A stretch of 64,000 nucleotides of DNA from Streptomyces sp. Q6 (GCF_036967205.1 NZ_CP146022.1:62001-126000), one strand, 5' to 3'. Counted from the stretch's first letter, positions 27,332 through 35,603 are shown. Program-made: numbers and translations. Notes: generated by a model from the sequence alone, not told the origin.

Positions 27332-28087
27332 TCAGGCGGGGAAGCGCATCAGGGCCACCGGTGCGGAGGTCGGGTGGTCCGAGCCGCCCGAGGGCTCCAC
27401 CGTCACTCCCATGCCCGACGCTCCGTCGACGCCACCGCTCAGCAGCGCCGCCTGGTCGCTTCGTTCGGTGTCCATGAGTCCGGCCGCGCGCATCGTCCCG
27501 CCGTCGTCGAACCACAGTTGGTAGACCTTGCCCTGAGGCGGCCGGTCCATTCCCGAGACGATGAAGACGGCTTTGTCCTGGGAGGCGGAGACGACGACGG
27601 TGCCGGTGGCGCCGTCGGCCAGCTTCGCCGTCCTGGTGCGTGCGTCGGGCGCCGCGAGCACGGCCGCGATCCGCTCGCCGCGCCGCTCGGCCTGGTGGAC
27701 CTGGTCCTGTGCGTCCGTGGCCTGTCGGTGCTGCCACACCGCGGTCCCGCCCAGCGCGGCGGCCGCCGCGACACTCGCGGCGAGGGCCCAGTGCTTCAGC
27801 GTTCGGCGACGTGCCGTCCCCGTGCGCGCGACGCGGACCGAGGCCGCTTCGCGCGGCGTGTCCTGTCGCACTCCGGTGATCCGCCGCAGTACCTGCTCCC
27901 GCAGCGCGGCCGGGGGCACGACCGAGGCGGCGAGGCCGAGCCGGACTGCCGTCACCGTGAGTTCGGCGGACTCCTGGGTGCATGCCGCGCAGTCCGCGAG
28001 GTGCTGCTCGAACGCGGCGCGCTCGTCGTCGGACAGCGCGTGCAGTGCGTAGGCGCCGGTCAGGGTGTGCAGGTCGGCGGTGTTCAC
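27332..28087 (-). CDS. rskA: RskA-type anti-sigma-K factor
   Basis: This 251-residue single-pass protein has an N-terminal cytoplasmic zinc-finger-like motif (His29-x3-Cys33-x2-Cys36), a transmembrane segment WALAASVAAAAALGGTAVW near residue 105, and an extracytoplasmic RskA domain with VFIVSGMDRPPQGKVYQLW. It would hold the sigma factor at the membrane until regulated proteolysis. The GTG overlaps the sigma stop by four bases, so the two are made together. Confidence 0.9.
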   Translation of the reverse strand: MNTADLHTLTGAYALHALSDDERAAFEQHLADCAACTQESAELTVTAVRLGLAASVVPPAALREQVLRRITGVRQDTPREAASVRVARTGTARRRTLKHWALAASVAAAAALGGTAVWQHRQATDAQDQVHQAERRGERIAAVLAAPDARTRTAKLADGATGTVVVSASQDKAVFIVSGMDRPPQGKVYQLWFDDGGTMRAAGLMDTERSDQAALLSGGVDGASGMGVTVEPSGGSDHPTSAPVALMRFPA

Positions 28088-28668
28088 GCGGTCACCCCCA
28101 GGCAGTCGCGCAGCCGGATGAGCCCGTCCCGCAGCCGGGTCTTGACCGTCCCCAGGGGCAGGGTCAGCGCTTCGGCCACTTGACGGTAGGTCAGACCACG
28201 GTAGTAGGCGAGCGTGACGGCCTGCCGCTGGACCTCGGTCAACGTGCGCAGACAGCGCCGCACCTGCTCCTGCTCGAGTCGCGCCTCCACCTGCTCGGTC
28301 ACCTGATCGAAGTCGGGTGTGCGGGCCAGTAGCGCCGCCTTGTGGTCACGCGCCGCGGCGGCTTCCACCGAGCGCACGCGGTCGATCGCGCGCCGGTGGG
28401 CCAGGGTGAGGATCCAGTTCATCGCTGTGCCCAGGTCGGCACGGTAGCGCGGTGCCGTGCGCCAGACCTCCACCAGCACCTCCTGCGCCACCTCCTCCGA
28501 CTGCGCGTGGTCCCGCAGGACGGCGCGCACGGTGCCCAGAACCGGGCCCGCGACCCTGTCGTACACCGAGGCGAAGGCCTCTTCGTCGCCGAGCGCGACA
28601 CGGCCCACCATCTGTTCCAGGTTCGGCTCGGCGGATGGATGTCTGCCGATGTATACGACTTCTTTCAC
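28084..28668 (-). CDS. sigK: ECF RNA polymerase sigma factor, SigK-like
   Basis: This 194-residue ECF sigma factor has region 2 (AFASVYDRVAGPVLGTVRAVL, EEVAQEVLVEVWRTAPRY) and region 4 (TEVQRQAVTLAYYRGLTYRQVAEALTLPLGTVKTRLRDGL in type). The GTG at 28668 with GGAGGG four bases upstream is chosen. A longer frame begins at ATG 28722, but that ATG abuts the -35 box and so would not be transcribed from this promoter. It drives its own promoter and probably the lipid operon at 21.8 kb. Confidence 0.9.
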   Translation of the reverse strand: MKEVVYIGRHPSAEPNLEQMVGRVALGDEEAFASVYDRVAGPVLGTVRAVLRDHAQSEEVAQEVLVEVWRTAPRYRADLGTAMNWILTLAHRRAIDRVRSVEAAAARDHKAALLARTPDFDQVTEQVEARLEQEQVRRCLRTLTEVQRQAVTLAYYRGLTYRQVAEALTLPLGTVKTRLRDGLIRLRDCLGVTA

Positions 28669-28700
28669 GGGGCCCTCCGTGGTCACGTGTCTCACGGGGT

Positions 28701-28729
28701 ATTCCGGAGCCCGAGCGTCCATGGATTGG
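28701..28729 (-). promoter_or_regulatory. Autoregulatory ECF (SigK-like) promoter of sigK
   Basis: On the minus strand, CCAATCC (28723-28729) and CCGGAAT (28701-28707) are separated by exactly 15 bases and followed by ACC, as in the operon promoter at 21.78 kb. Confidence 0.75.
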
Positions 28730-28738
28730 TCCGGCCAA

Positions 28739-28766
28739 CCAATCTTTTCCGCGCGCGGTGACGAAT
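28739..28766 (+). promoter_or_regulatory. Possible divergent SigK-like promoter for the downstream hydrolase
   Basis: CCAATCT at 28739-28745 and ACGAAT at 28761-28766 resemble the same elements with 15-base spacing. The two -35 boxes in this gap stand back to back as an inverted repeat. The match is weaker than the other two. Confidence 0.4.
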
Positions 28767-28812
28767 GATGGGTGGCGGGGCCGCACCACGGCCCTGGCGG
28801 ACGGGAGGACGG

Positions 28813-29493
28813 ATGACCGGCGGTGAGCAGCGCGTGTCCGGGGACGCGGCGAGGGCGGGCGGCGCGCTGGTTGTGCTGCGCACACCGCCCCGGGCGCGGG
28901 CCGCCGTGCTGTACCTGCACGGCGGCCGGGCCGACAGCCGTTCACCGTCACGGCCCTGGCATCTCGCCGCGCTGCGGATGCGTCCGTTCGTTCGGGCCCT
29001 CTCCGCCGCGCTGCCGGATGATCCCGTCCTGCTGGCACAGGTGCGCTACCGCGTACGCGGCTGGAACGGTACCGACGCCGACGCCCTGCACGACGCCCGC
29101 CAGGCACTGCGGGAACTGTCGGGACTCGTCAGGGACGTGCCGGTGGTGCTCGTGGGCCACTCGATGGGCGGACGAGCCGCTCTGGGAGCCGCGGGCGCGG
29201 CCCAGGTCAAGGCCGTCGTAGCGCTGGCCCCCTGGCTTCCCGAGGGCGAACCCGTGACCCACCTGCGCGACAAGGACGTCGTGGTGTTCCACGGAGACCG
29301 CGACCGGGTCACCGACCCCGGCGCCTCGGCAGCGTTCGTGCAGCGCGCTCGCGCGGCCGGTGCGCGCGCCCGGTTCCACCTCGTTCCTGGGGGCGACCAC
29401 GCCATGCTGCGCGGCAGCTCCCACTGGCACCGCACGACCGCCGCGACCGTCGCGGATCTCGTGGGACCGCGAACCGGTCGGCCTCGCGGCTGA
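28813..29493 (+). CDS. Alpha/beta hydrolase (dienelactone-hydrolase-like)
   Basis: The 226-residue protein has the oxyanion segment LYLHGG, nucleophile elbow GHSMGG, acid in FHGDRDRVTDP and histidine in GGDHAMLR, so the triad is complete. The ATG at 28813 has GGGAGG upstream; an earlier ATG at 28765 overlaps the candidate -10. Divergence from the sigma gene and a possible shared promoter type suggest it may belong to the same stress-lipid regulon, for instance as an acyl hydrolase. Confidence 0.8.
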   Translation: MTGGEQRVSGDAARAGGALVVLRTPPRARAAVLYLHGGRADSRSPSRPWHLAALRMRPFVRALSAALPDDPVLLAQVRYRVRGWNGTDADALHDARQALRELSGLVRDVPVVLVGHSMGGRAALGAAGAAQVKAVVALAPWLPEGEPVTHLRDKDVVVFHGDRDRVTDPGASAAFVQRARAAGARARFHLVPGGDHAMLRGSSHWHRTTAATVADLVGPRTGRPRG

Positions 29494-29546
29494 CTTGAGG
29501 AGTCGTGTCGTACTGACGCCCCGGCTGCTTCAAGGCGTTCCGACTG

Positions 29547-29703
29547 GGGCCTGTCTCCCAGATCCCTCCGTCCGCTCAAAGGGCGGGCCCTGCGGCGTCC
29601 GGTGCGTGCTCTCGGCGTGCCGGGTGCAGGGTGGCCTTGGGCCCGGTGCGGCGAGAGCGCGTGCCAGGCGTCGCGGGGCAGCAGGGATCTGGGAGACAGG
29701 CCC
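29547..29703. mobile_element. MITE-like element with 21-bp perfect terminal inverted repeats
   Basis: Bases 29547-29567 and 29683-29703 are perfect inverted copies (starting GGGCCTGTCTCCCAGATCC) bounding 157 bp with no open frame. It fills the gap between two convergent genes. Size and ends fit a non-autonomous IS derivative. An RNA hairpin is the alternative. Confidence 0.6.
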
Positions 29704-29791
29704 TCACCCTCGTCCTCGCGGACGCGTCCACGGCGCGGCGACGAGGTCGGTCGCGACGAGCGTGCCGGGACAGCCGCCTGTCGGCGCTCGC

Positions 29792-30691
29792 TCACGCCGA
29801 GCCGCCGGCCGTTTCCGCCGCGGCGAGTTCGGCCGAGAACTGGGCGCCGGCGAGCAACGCCAGGTTGGACAGCCACAGCCAGATCAGGAAGACGACGATG
29901 CCGGCGAGGGATCCGTACAGGCGGCCGTAGGTGGTGATGATGGACGTGTAGAGCGCGAAGCCACCCGTCACGATGAGCCACAGCACGGCGGCCAGGACAC
30001 CCCCGGGAAGACTGAGGTGACGTACGCGGGCGGTCTGCGGGCCGTTGCGGAACACCGTGGAGACCAGCAGGACGACCAGGGCCAGCAGCAGCGGCCAGCG
30101 GGCGATCGTCCAGGCGAGAGGCACGGTGGCATCCAGTTGGAGCGCTCGCCCGATTCCTTCGGCGACCGGTCGGCTCAGCACGAGCACCAACGCGGTCAGA
30201 AGGAGAAGGGACAGCAGGGCGAGCGCGGTCCCAACGATGCGGTGGGCCCGCGCCAGGGGCGTGCGCCGGTCGGGAGCGTGGTGCATGTGGTGCAGCGCGC
30301 GCCGGAACACCGCCAGATAGCTGCACGCGGACCAGAGGGCGCTCACCAGGCCGGTGGCGATGACGGTCCAGGCGCCGGCGTTCTCTCGCATCATGCGGGT
30401 GAGCAGGTCGTGGAGCTGGTTGCCCGCCTGCCCCGGCGCGTAGGCGGTGACGTCCTCGATCAGTGACTGCGCGGTACCGGGGCTGACGAGTCCGAACGCC
30501 GCCACCATCACCAGCAGACCCGGCAGCACGGCCAGGGTCGCGTAGTAGGTGAGCGCGGCGGCGTAGTCGGTGATGTCGTCGTTCCACATCGACAGGGGTG
30601 TGCGGCGCAGGGCCCGGCAGAGGTCGACCGGTGAGGGGACGACGCGTTCGGCGGCTGCCCGGGCGGGCACCGCGGTGGGTTCAGTGGACAT
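29792..30691 (-). CDS. YihY/BrkB-family inner-membrane protein
   Basis: The 299-residue protein has six or more hydrophobic segments and the YihY family blocks DYAAALTYYATLAVLPGLLV and LPGGVLAAVLWLIVTGGFALY. The ATG at 30691 follows from the family N-terminus (LCRALRRTPLSMWNDDITDYAAALT in outline). It overlaps the DUF6286-like gene by eleven bases and is the last gene of the Asp23-type operon. Function of the family is not established; the context points to envelope stress. Confidence 0.82.
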   Translation of the reverse strand: MSTEPTAVPARAAAERVVPSPVDLCRALRRTPLSMWNDDITDYAAALTYYATLAVLPGLLVMVAAFGLVSPGTAQSLIEDVTAYAPGQAGNQLHDLLTRMMRENAGAWTVIATGLVSALWSACSYLAVFRRALHHMHHAPDRRTPLARAHRIVGTALALLSLLLLTALVLVLSRPVAEGIGRALQLDATVPLAWTIARWPLLLALVVLLVSTVFRNGPQTARVRHLSLPGGVLAAVLWLIVTGGFALYTSIITTYGRLYGSLAGIVVFLIWLWLSNLALLAGAQFSAELAAAETAGGSA

Positions 30692-31265
30692 GAGGGGTGC
30701 GGTGGTGGGTGCCGCGCAGGCGGACCTGGACGGTGACGGGACGGGGCTCGACCGCGGTCCGGACCTCCGCGGCAACGGCGTCGAGCCCCTTGAGCACGCC
30801 GGCGGGCGCGACGCCGGGCTCCAGCCACACCTGCTGCCGTACGTGCAGGTGGCCCCGTCGGCGGGCGGTGCGCACGTGGCAGCGGGCCACGCCGCGGACC
30901 GTCTGTGTGCGCTGCCGGATCGCCTCTTCGAGGGCGGCACCCCTGAGGTGGCTGCCCGGAGCCGCCAGGGCCAGGCGGGCGGGACGGCGGACGACCAGCT
31001 GGGAAGCGAGGCAGAGGGTCAGGACGACGGTGGCGAGGATGCCCGCCGCCACCACGGCCGGAGTCCACCAGGCGTGTGCGCGCAGGCCGGACAGTCCGGC
31101 CCGGTCGAGCAGGACGCCGTCCGCGGGGAGCCTGCGCAGGCCGCTCGGCAGGAGTGCGGGCCATGACTGTTCGTAGGAGACGAGGCACAGGCCGGCTCCC
31201 AGGAGGAGCAGCCCGAGCAGGCCCAGGGCCAACCGGTTGGCGAGGATGCGTGGTCGCGCCGTCAT
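30681..31265 (-). CDS. DUF6286/AmaP-like membrane protein
   Basis: The 194-residue protein has two N-terminal hydrophobic segments (near residues 12-28 and 68-88), followed by a soluble domain with VRGVARCHVRTARRRGHLHV. Proteins of this type (AmaP in Gram-positive bacteria) anchor Asp23 at the membrane. GAGGAG precedes the ATG, which overlaps the upstream stop (ATGA). Confidence 0.65.
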   Translation of the reverse strand: MTARPRILANRLALGLLGLLLLGAGLCLVSYEQSWPALLPSGLRRLPADGVLLDRAGLSGLRAHAWWTPAVVAAGILATVVLTLCLASQLVVRRPARLALAAPGSHLRGAALEEAIRQRTQTVRGVARCHVRTARRRGHLHVRQQVWLEPGVAPAGVLKGLDAVAAEVRTAVEPRPVTVQVRLRGTHHRTPHVH

Positions 31266-32227
31266 GCGTTCTCCTCGTCGGTCGCCGGATCTCCGGGGTG
31301 CGGCGCGCCGGCCCTGTCGGTGGTAGCCGGCGCCTGCCAGGTGCCGGCGGGCCGTAGGGCGAGGCGCAGGCGCGGGGGGCGCCTCAGGTCGCAGGCGGCC
31401 AGCAGGCCGGTGGCAGCGCGGAGTGCCTGGTACCGAGCCGACGCGCAGTCCCCGAAGGCGACTTCGCCCCGCACCGTGACGGTCCGTCGACCGCAGCGGG
31501 CCTTGACGTCCTGGGTTCCGGGCACATCAGCCACGACGTCTCGGATCAGAGCGGCCACGGCTGACCGGTCGATCGCAGCGCACCATCCGTCCCCTGCCGT
31601 CCGGAGTGTCAACCGGCGTCGCCGACCCGGTGTGAGGGCCAGGATCAACAGCCACACACCGATGAGTGCGGCGACGGCGCCGGCCAGTGTGACGGCCGGG
31701 TCGCCGGGACCGTGACCGGCCAGCCATCGCACCGCGGCGGGCCGCCACTCCGCAGGCGGCTCACCGGCGGCGTGCACCCGCAGGACATCGACCGTGCACA
31801 CGATCGCGGCAGCCGCCGCCGACGCCAGCAACAGGCCTGCGGCACGCCGCCGCTGGGACCACCAGCGGCGCGGCGGCCGCCCTGCCGGTCCGACGTCGGC
31901 ATCGGCATCGGCATCGGTCGGCGAGGGCGGCGTGCCGTGCGCGGCCAACCCGGCCACCACCACACGAGCCGAAGGGACGTCCAGGCCCGTGAGTGCGCGC
32001 GTGCGGGCGGTGACGTGTTCCTGCACGCTGCGGGTGGCCGCCGACAACTGCGCGGGAAAGGGCAGCGTCACCCGCACACCGACGACGGCTCGTCGTCCCA
32101 CGACGGTGGCCGACGCGCTCACCTCCCGCGCGGCGACGGCCTCCAGGGCGGCGCCCCGGACAACCTTGCGCACGGCTCTGTCGGACAGAAGGGTGGTGCC
32201 CCGCGCCGCGCGGGAAGGAGCCGTCAC
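31262..32227 (-). CDS. Asp23-like domain fused to a DUF6286-type membrane domain
   Basis: The first ~110 residues of this 321-residue protein match Asp23/Gls24 outlines (LLSDRAVRKVVRGAALEAV, RAVVGVRVTLPFPAQL). They are followed by a basic linker with an Asp/Ala run, two hydrophobic segments and a soluble C-terminal domain. The GTG at 32227 overlaps the DUF2273 stop (GTGA) and is preferred over an upstream ATG whose first 70 residues are arginine-rich out-of-frame sequence. Asp23 and anchor are therefore joined in one polypeptide. Confidence 0.7.
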   Translation of the reverse strand: MTAPSRAARGTTLLSDRAVRKVVRGAALEAVAAREVSASATVVGRRAVVGVRVTLPFPAQLSAATRSVQEHVTARTRALTGLDVPSARVVVAGLAAHGTPPSPTDADADADVGPAGRPPRRWWSQRRRAAGLLLASAAAAAIVCTVDVLRVHAAGEPPAEWRPAAVRWLAGHGPGDPAVTLAGAVAALIGVWLLILALTPGRRRRLTLRTAGDGWCAAIDRSAVAALIRDVVADVPGTQDVKARCGRRTVTVRGEVAFGDCASARYQALRAATGLLAACDLRRPPRLRLALRPAGTWQAPATTDRAGAPHPGDPATDEENA

Positions 32228-32409
32228 CGCCGCGCCCGCGAGAACATCCGCGGCACATCGTCGAGTTGCCCGCCGTCGTCGAGCCAGCGGCCGACCCCGT
32301 ATCCGACGGCACCGAGTGCGGCGACGAGCAGAAACGCTCCGAACCCTCCGAAAAAGCCGGCGAAGGCCAGCGCCATTCCCGCCAGCATTCCTTGAAACGC
32401 CGTACTCAC
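32224..32409 (-). CDS. DUF2273 small membrane protein
   Basis: The 61-residue protein has two hydrophobic segments (MLAGMALAFAGFFGGFGAFL and VAALGAVGYGVGRWL) and a short charged tail. Its size, topology and position between Asp23-type genes match DUF2273. The GTG has AGAGGAAGG upstream. It probably helps anchor the envelope-stress complex. Confidence 0.75.
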   Translation of the reverse strand: MSTAFQGMLAGMALAFAGFFGGFGAFLLVAALGAVGYGVGRWLDDGGQLDDVPRMFSRARR

Positions 32410-32490
32410 CCGTGAGCCTTCCTCTCGCGTGCCCCACGACGGGGCGGCTGCTGTTCCTGTCCGTAGCGGGCGCGGCTGCCCGTCCGCCCG

Positions 32491-32997
32491 CTACTCGACC
32501 CGGGACTCGCCAGGCGTCGGGGCGTCATCGTCGCCGGGGAGATGGACGTCGTTGACGGTGACGTTGACCTCGACGACCTCCAGGCCCGTGATCCGCTCGA
32601 CCGCCAGAATGACGTTCTCCCGCACGTCGGCGGTGACCTCCATGATCTGCACGCCGTACTCGACCACGAGATCGAGGTCGATCGCGGTCTGCCGCTCCCC
32701 CACCTCGACCTTCACTCCGCGCCCCACATTGGCCCGGCCGCCCGGAATCCGCTCGCGCACGGCGCCGATAGTGCGTGACAGGCCGCCCCCCATCGCATGG
32801 ACCCCCGGAATCTCCCGTGCCGCCATGCCCGCGATCTTCACGACGACCACATCGGCGATCGCGGTCCTGCCGCGCGTCGACGCCGGCTCCTCCACACCCG
32901 GGCGCCCGGCACCGACCTCGGTCGTCGTCTCGGACAGCGTGCTCCTCTTCGGCGAGGCGCCCTGCCGCTCAACGGCTGCCATCTGCTGCGTCACCAT
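32491..32997 (-). CDS. Asp23/Gls24 family envelope stress protein
   Basis: The 168-residue protein is the canonical Asp23 of the locus: TAIADVVVVKIAGMAAREIPGV, VKVEVGERQTAIDLDLVVEYG, NVILAVERITGLEVVEVNV. The ATG at 32997 has GGAGATG upstream and leaves a 55-residue acidic linker before the domain. It heads the operon running to YihY and is divergent from the sigma gene at 33467. Confidence 0.9.
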   Translation of the reverse strand: MVTQQMAAVERQGASPKRSTLSETTTEVGAGRPGVEEPASTRGRTAIADVVVVKIAGMAAREIPGVHAMGGGLSRTIGAVRERIPGGRANVGRGVKVEVGERQTAIDLDLVVEYGVQIMEVTADVRENVILAVERITGLEVVEVNVTVNDVHLPGDDDAPTPGESRVE

Positions 32998-33466
32998 GCC
33001 CACATCTCCCTGCTTCGTCGACTCCGTGGATCGGCGGTCTGTGTTCTTGGACCCCGGCTGCGGGCCGTTGTGACGCGGCAGAACCAGAAACCTTTCCGGC
33101 CAGGCCGTCGCATCGGTACCGCGACGCACCCCACCGTCTCCACGAGCCCCTCTACCCCGATCCGAGGCTCGCCCTCGACGGGTCTTCGCATCATGCGGGG
33201 GGGGCGCCGGTGAGCGGACGCGTCATGCGCCGAGCACCGTCGGTGGGGAGCGCAGGACCTAGCCGGTCCTCCGGAGCCGATCGTGACCACATCGAGTGAA
33301 TTGCTGTCTCGCACCCATCCCGAAGCGCTACGGCGACGAATCAGGGGCACGTGATCCGTCGTCCCTTTCACCCCTCCCAGCGGGTGCGCGCCGCATTCCC
33401 GAGGAACCGCGTCACAGCGGTGGTTCGGCGGTGTCCAACCAGGAGACCCGACGAGAGGAGCGCCCA
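32998..33466. other. Divergent promoter region of the Asp23 locus (469 bp)
   Basis: No credible gene. A GAACC/GGTTC inverted repeat sits at 33404-33426, just before the sigma gene; it could be an operator or promoter element. No clear -35/-10 pair was found for the Asp23 gene. Confidence 0.5.
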
Positions 33467-34075
33467 GTGGCGCGGGCCTTTACACCGAGCGCCCCACCGG
33501 CCAGCGGGGAGAACGCAGTCGACGGCGAACCGGACGACGACGGCGACGACCTGCTCACGGTCCGCGCGGCGGAGGGCGACGAGGACGCCTTCGCCCTCCT
33601 CGTCCAACGCCACGCGCCCGCGATGACCCGGCTCGCCACGACGCTGCTCGGCACGTCGAGCGAGGCCGAGGACGCCGTTCAGGAGGCCTTCATCAGCGCC
33701 TGGCGGCGACTGCCCGAGTTCCAGCGGCGTGCCTCGTTCGGTTCGTGGATGTACCGGATCGTCACCAACCGCTGTCTGAACGTGCTGCGCGCACGCCGCC
33801 CCGCGGCCCCGCTGGAGGAGGCGGGCCACATCGCGGCGGCCGAACACAGCACGTCCCCGTCCCGTATCACCGAAGCCCGGGACGCGGTCCGTGAACTCCG
33901 GCAGGCCCTCGACCTGCTGTCGCCCGAACAGCGCGCCTGCTGGGTGCTGCGGGAACTGGACGGCCGCTCTTACGAGTTCGTCGCCGACGCGGTGGGCATC
34001 AGTCAGGAAGCCGTCCGCGCCCGGGTCTTCCGCGCACGCCGTTGTCTGACACAAGCTCTGGGGGCCTGGCGATGA
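33467..34075 (+). CDS. ECF-type RNA polymerase sigma factor linked to Asp23 genes
   Basis: The 202-residue sigma factor has region 2 (ALLVQRHAPAMTRLATTLLG, AEDAVQEAFISAWRRL) and region 4 (SPEQRACWVLRELDGRSYEF, VGISQEAVRARVFRARRCL). The GTG at 33467 has GAGGAG eight bases upstream; longer in-frame starts lack this. It overlaps the next gene (ATGA), which carries a zinc-finger motif typical of anti-sigma factors. It is likely to control the divergent Asp23 operon. Confidence 0.88.
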   Translation: MARAFTPSAPPASGENAVDGEPDDDGDDLLTVRAAEGDEDAFALLVQRHAPAMTRLATTLLGTSSEAEDAVQEAFISAWRRLPEFQRRASFGSWMYRIVTNRCLNVLRARRPAAPLEEAGHIAAAEHSTSPSRITEARDAVRELRQALDLLSPEQRACWVLRELDGRSYEFVADAVGISQEAVRARVFRARRCLTQALGAWR

Positions 34076-34689
34076 ACGCCCACACCGACCCGTCGAACAG
34101 CGCCGTCGACCCCGAGGACGACGAACTCCTGTCGTGCGGCAGGCTCTTGTCCCAGGCTTGGGCCGCCTGGGAGCAGCACGCCGACGACGAGCACGCCCGG
34201 ACCTGCCCGTCCTGCCGGCAGGCTGTGAGAGAGCTCGACGAGCTCGAGTCCGCGGTACACGGACTGCGCCACGAGACGACGGAACTCTCCGACTACGATC
34301 CCGAGCCGCTGACCCGACGGGTCATGGACCTCGTGCGACTGGAGCTGCGTCCGGGGCGTCCGCTCCCCCTCGGTGAGCCGGCCGAGGGCCTGTGGATCAT
34401 GGAGGCGGTCGCGGCCCGTTCGATCCGCGCGGCGGCCGAGACCGTGCCCGGAGTGCGGGCCGGCTCATGCCGCCTGCCGGCCTCCGACGGCGACGGCACG
34501 GTCCGGGCCCACCTGGAGATTCACGCTCCGGCCCGCGTGCCCTTGCCGGACGTCGCCGCCCTCGTGCGTGAGCGCGTACGGGAGGCCGCGGACCGTGAAC
34601 TGGGCCTGGCCCTCACAGTCGTCGACATCCGCGTCACCGACATCGTGCCCGCCGCGGCCGACGAGGAACAGGAAGGCCCTACTCCATGA
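34072..34689 (+). CDS. Zinc-finger (anti-sigma-like) and Asp23-like fusion protein
   Basis: The N-terminal 60 residues of this 205-residue protein contain His41-x3-Cys45-x2-Cys48 (HARTCPSCRQAV), the ZAS motif of zinc anti-sigma factors. The C-terminal half is Asp23-like, with AVAARSIRAAAETVPGVRAG and a beta-rich LEIHAPARVPLPDVAALVRE. No transmembrane segment is visible. Coupling to the sigma gene makes it the probable anti-sigma factor, using an Asp23 fold in place of a membrane sensor. Confidence 0.75.
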   Translation: MNAHTDPSNSAVDPEDDELLSCGRLLSQAWAAWEQHADDEHARTCPSCRQAVRELDELESAVHGLRHETTELSDYDPEPLTRRVMDLVRLELRPGRPLPLGEPAEGLWIMEAVAARSIRAAAETVPGVRAGSCRLPASDGDGTVRAHLEIHAPARVPLPDVAALVRERVREAADRELGLALTVVDIRVTDIVPAAADEEQEGPTP

Positions 34690-35033
34690 CCCTTCACCGC
34701 ACCAGCACCGCGCAGCCGATGACGGCAGAGGAAGTCGCCGCCGTGGTGAGAGGCGTGCCGGGAGTCGCGTTTCTCCGACCGGGGCTGGCCGGCCGGCTGC
34801 GCTCCTCGGTCTCCCGGCCTACGCGTGCCGAGCAGGAGCGGGGCGCCGGCGTGCGGCTGATCCTGCCCGACGACGGCCCCTGGCGCGTTGAGATCCACGT
34901 CGTCGTGGACCGGCGGGCCAGAGCGGTGGAGGTGGCCCGCGCCGTCCGCGTCCGCGTCGAGGGGCAAGCCGCCGCCCTCCTGCCCGAACGGCCCGCACCT
35001 GAGGTGACGGTGACGGTCACGGGCCGCGTCTGA
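34686..35033 (+). CDS. Small Asp23-like protein
   Basis: The 115-residue protein has an N-terminal helix (TAEEVAAVVRGVPGVAFLRPG), then VRLILPDDGPWRVEIHVVVD and a C-terminal EVTVTVTGRV strand, in the Asp23 order. The ATG overlaps the previous stop. It completes a three-gene sigma/anti-sigma/Asp23 operon. Confidence 0.7.
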   Translation: MTLHRTSTAQPMTAEEVAAVVRGVPGVAFLRPGLAGRLRSSVSRPTRAEQERGAGVRLILPDDGPWRVEIHVVVDRRARAVEVARAVRVRVEGQAAALLPERPAPEVTVTVTGRV

Positions 35034-35048
35034 TGTGAGCGCCCCGCG

Positions 35049-35603
35049 TCACAGATGGCCAGGAGGCATGGTGGCCATCACATGTCCCGCGACGATCCAC
35101 ACCCCGACCGCGACGACAAGGCGCCGGAACCGGCGCAGCCGGGCGGGAGCGACCGGATCCGGCCCCGGACCCACGGGCCGCCCGGCCGTCGTCGGCGCGT
35201 GTCCCGCCAGGAGCGCCGTTCCTGTGGGGAGCTTCCGGTCCGATCGCGGAGTGACGGACGGCCGGATGTCGGGTGTCGCGGCGGGGCGTCGCGGACTCCG
35301 GGGCGGGCGTGCACCCGGCCGGCCGGCATGCGCGCCTGTCGGTACGGGCACCAGGCCGTGGGCCAGGCCGCCGAGGAAAGCGGCGTAGGCGGCCCGGCGC
35401 GCACCGGTCGGCGACGTGCGGCCCGCCTCCCAGGACCGCACCGTCGCCGTCCTGACACCGAACGTCTGAGCCACTTGTTCCTCGGTGAGCTGCCAGGTCA
35501 GCCGGAGTCGACGCCGCTCGTCGGGGGCCGGCAGTGGGGCCTTCCCGTCACGTCGGTGGGGGCGGGACGGCATGGGCAGCGGAGTGCGAAGATCGATCGT
35601 CAT
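35049..35603 (-). CDS. XRE-like helix-turn-helix protein with C-terminal hydrophobic segment
   Basis: The roughly 184-residue protein begins with a helix-turn-helix near residues 30-75 (LTEEQVAQTFGVRTATVRSWEAGRTSPTG in outline). A Pro/Arg-rich linker follows, then a C-terminal hydrophobic stretch (RRLVVAVGVWIVAGHVM). It converges on the Asp23 genes. The start is uncertain: a strong GGAGGTGATC lies 23 bases upstream of the chosen ATG, too far to be a normal site. Confidence 0.6.
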   Translation of the reverse strand: MTIDLRTPLPMPSRPHRRDGKAPLPAPDERRRLRLTWQLTEEQVAQTFGVRTATVRSWEAGRTSPTGARRAAYAAFLGGLAHGLVPVPTGAHAGRPGARPPRSPRRPAATPDIRPSVTPRSDRKLPTGTALLAGHAPTTAGRPVGPGPDPVAPARLRRFRRLVVAVGVWIVAGHVMATMPPGHL

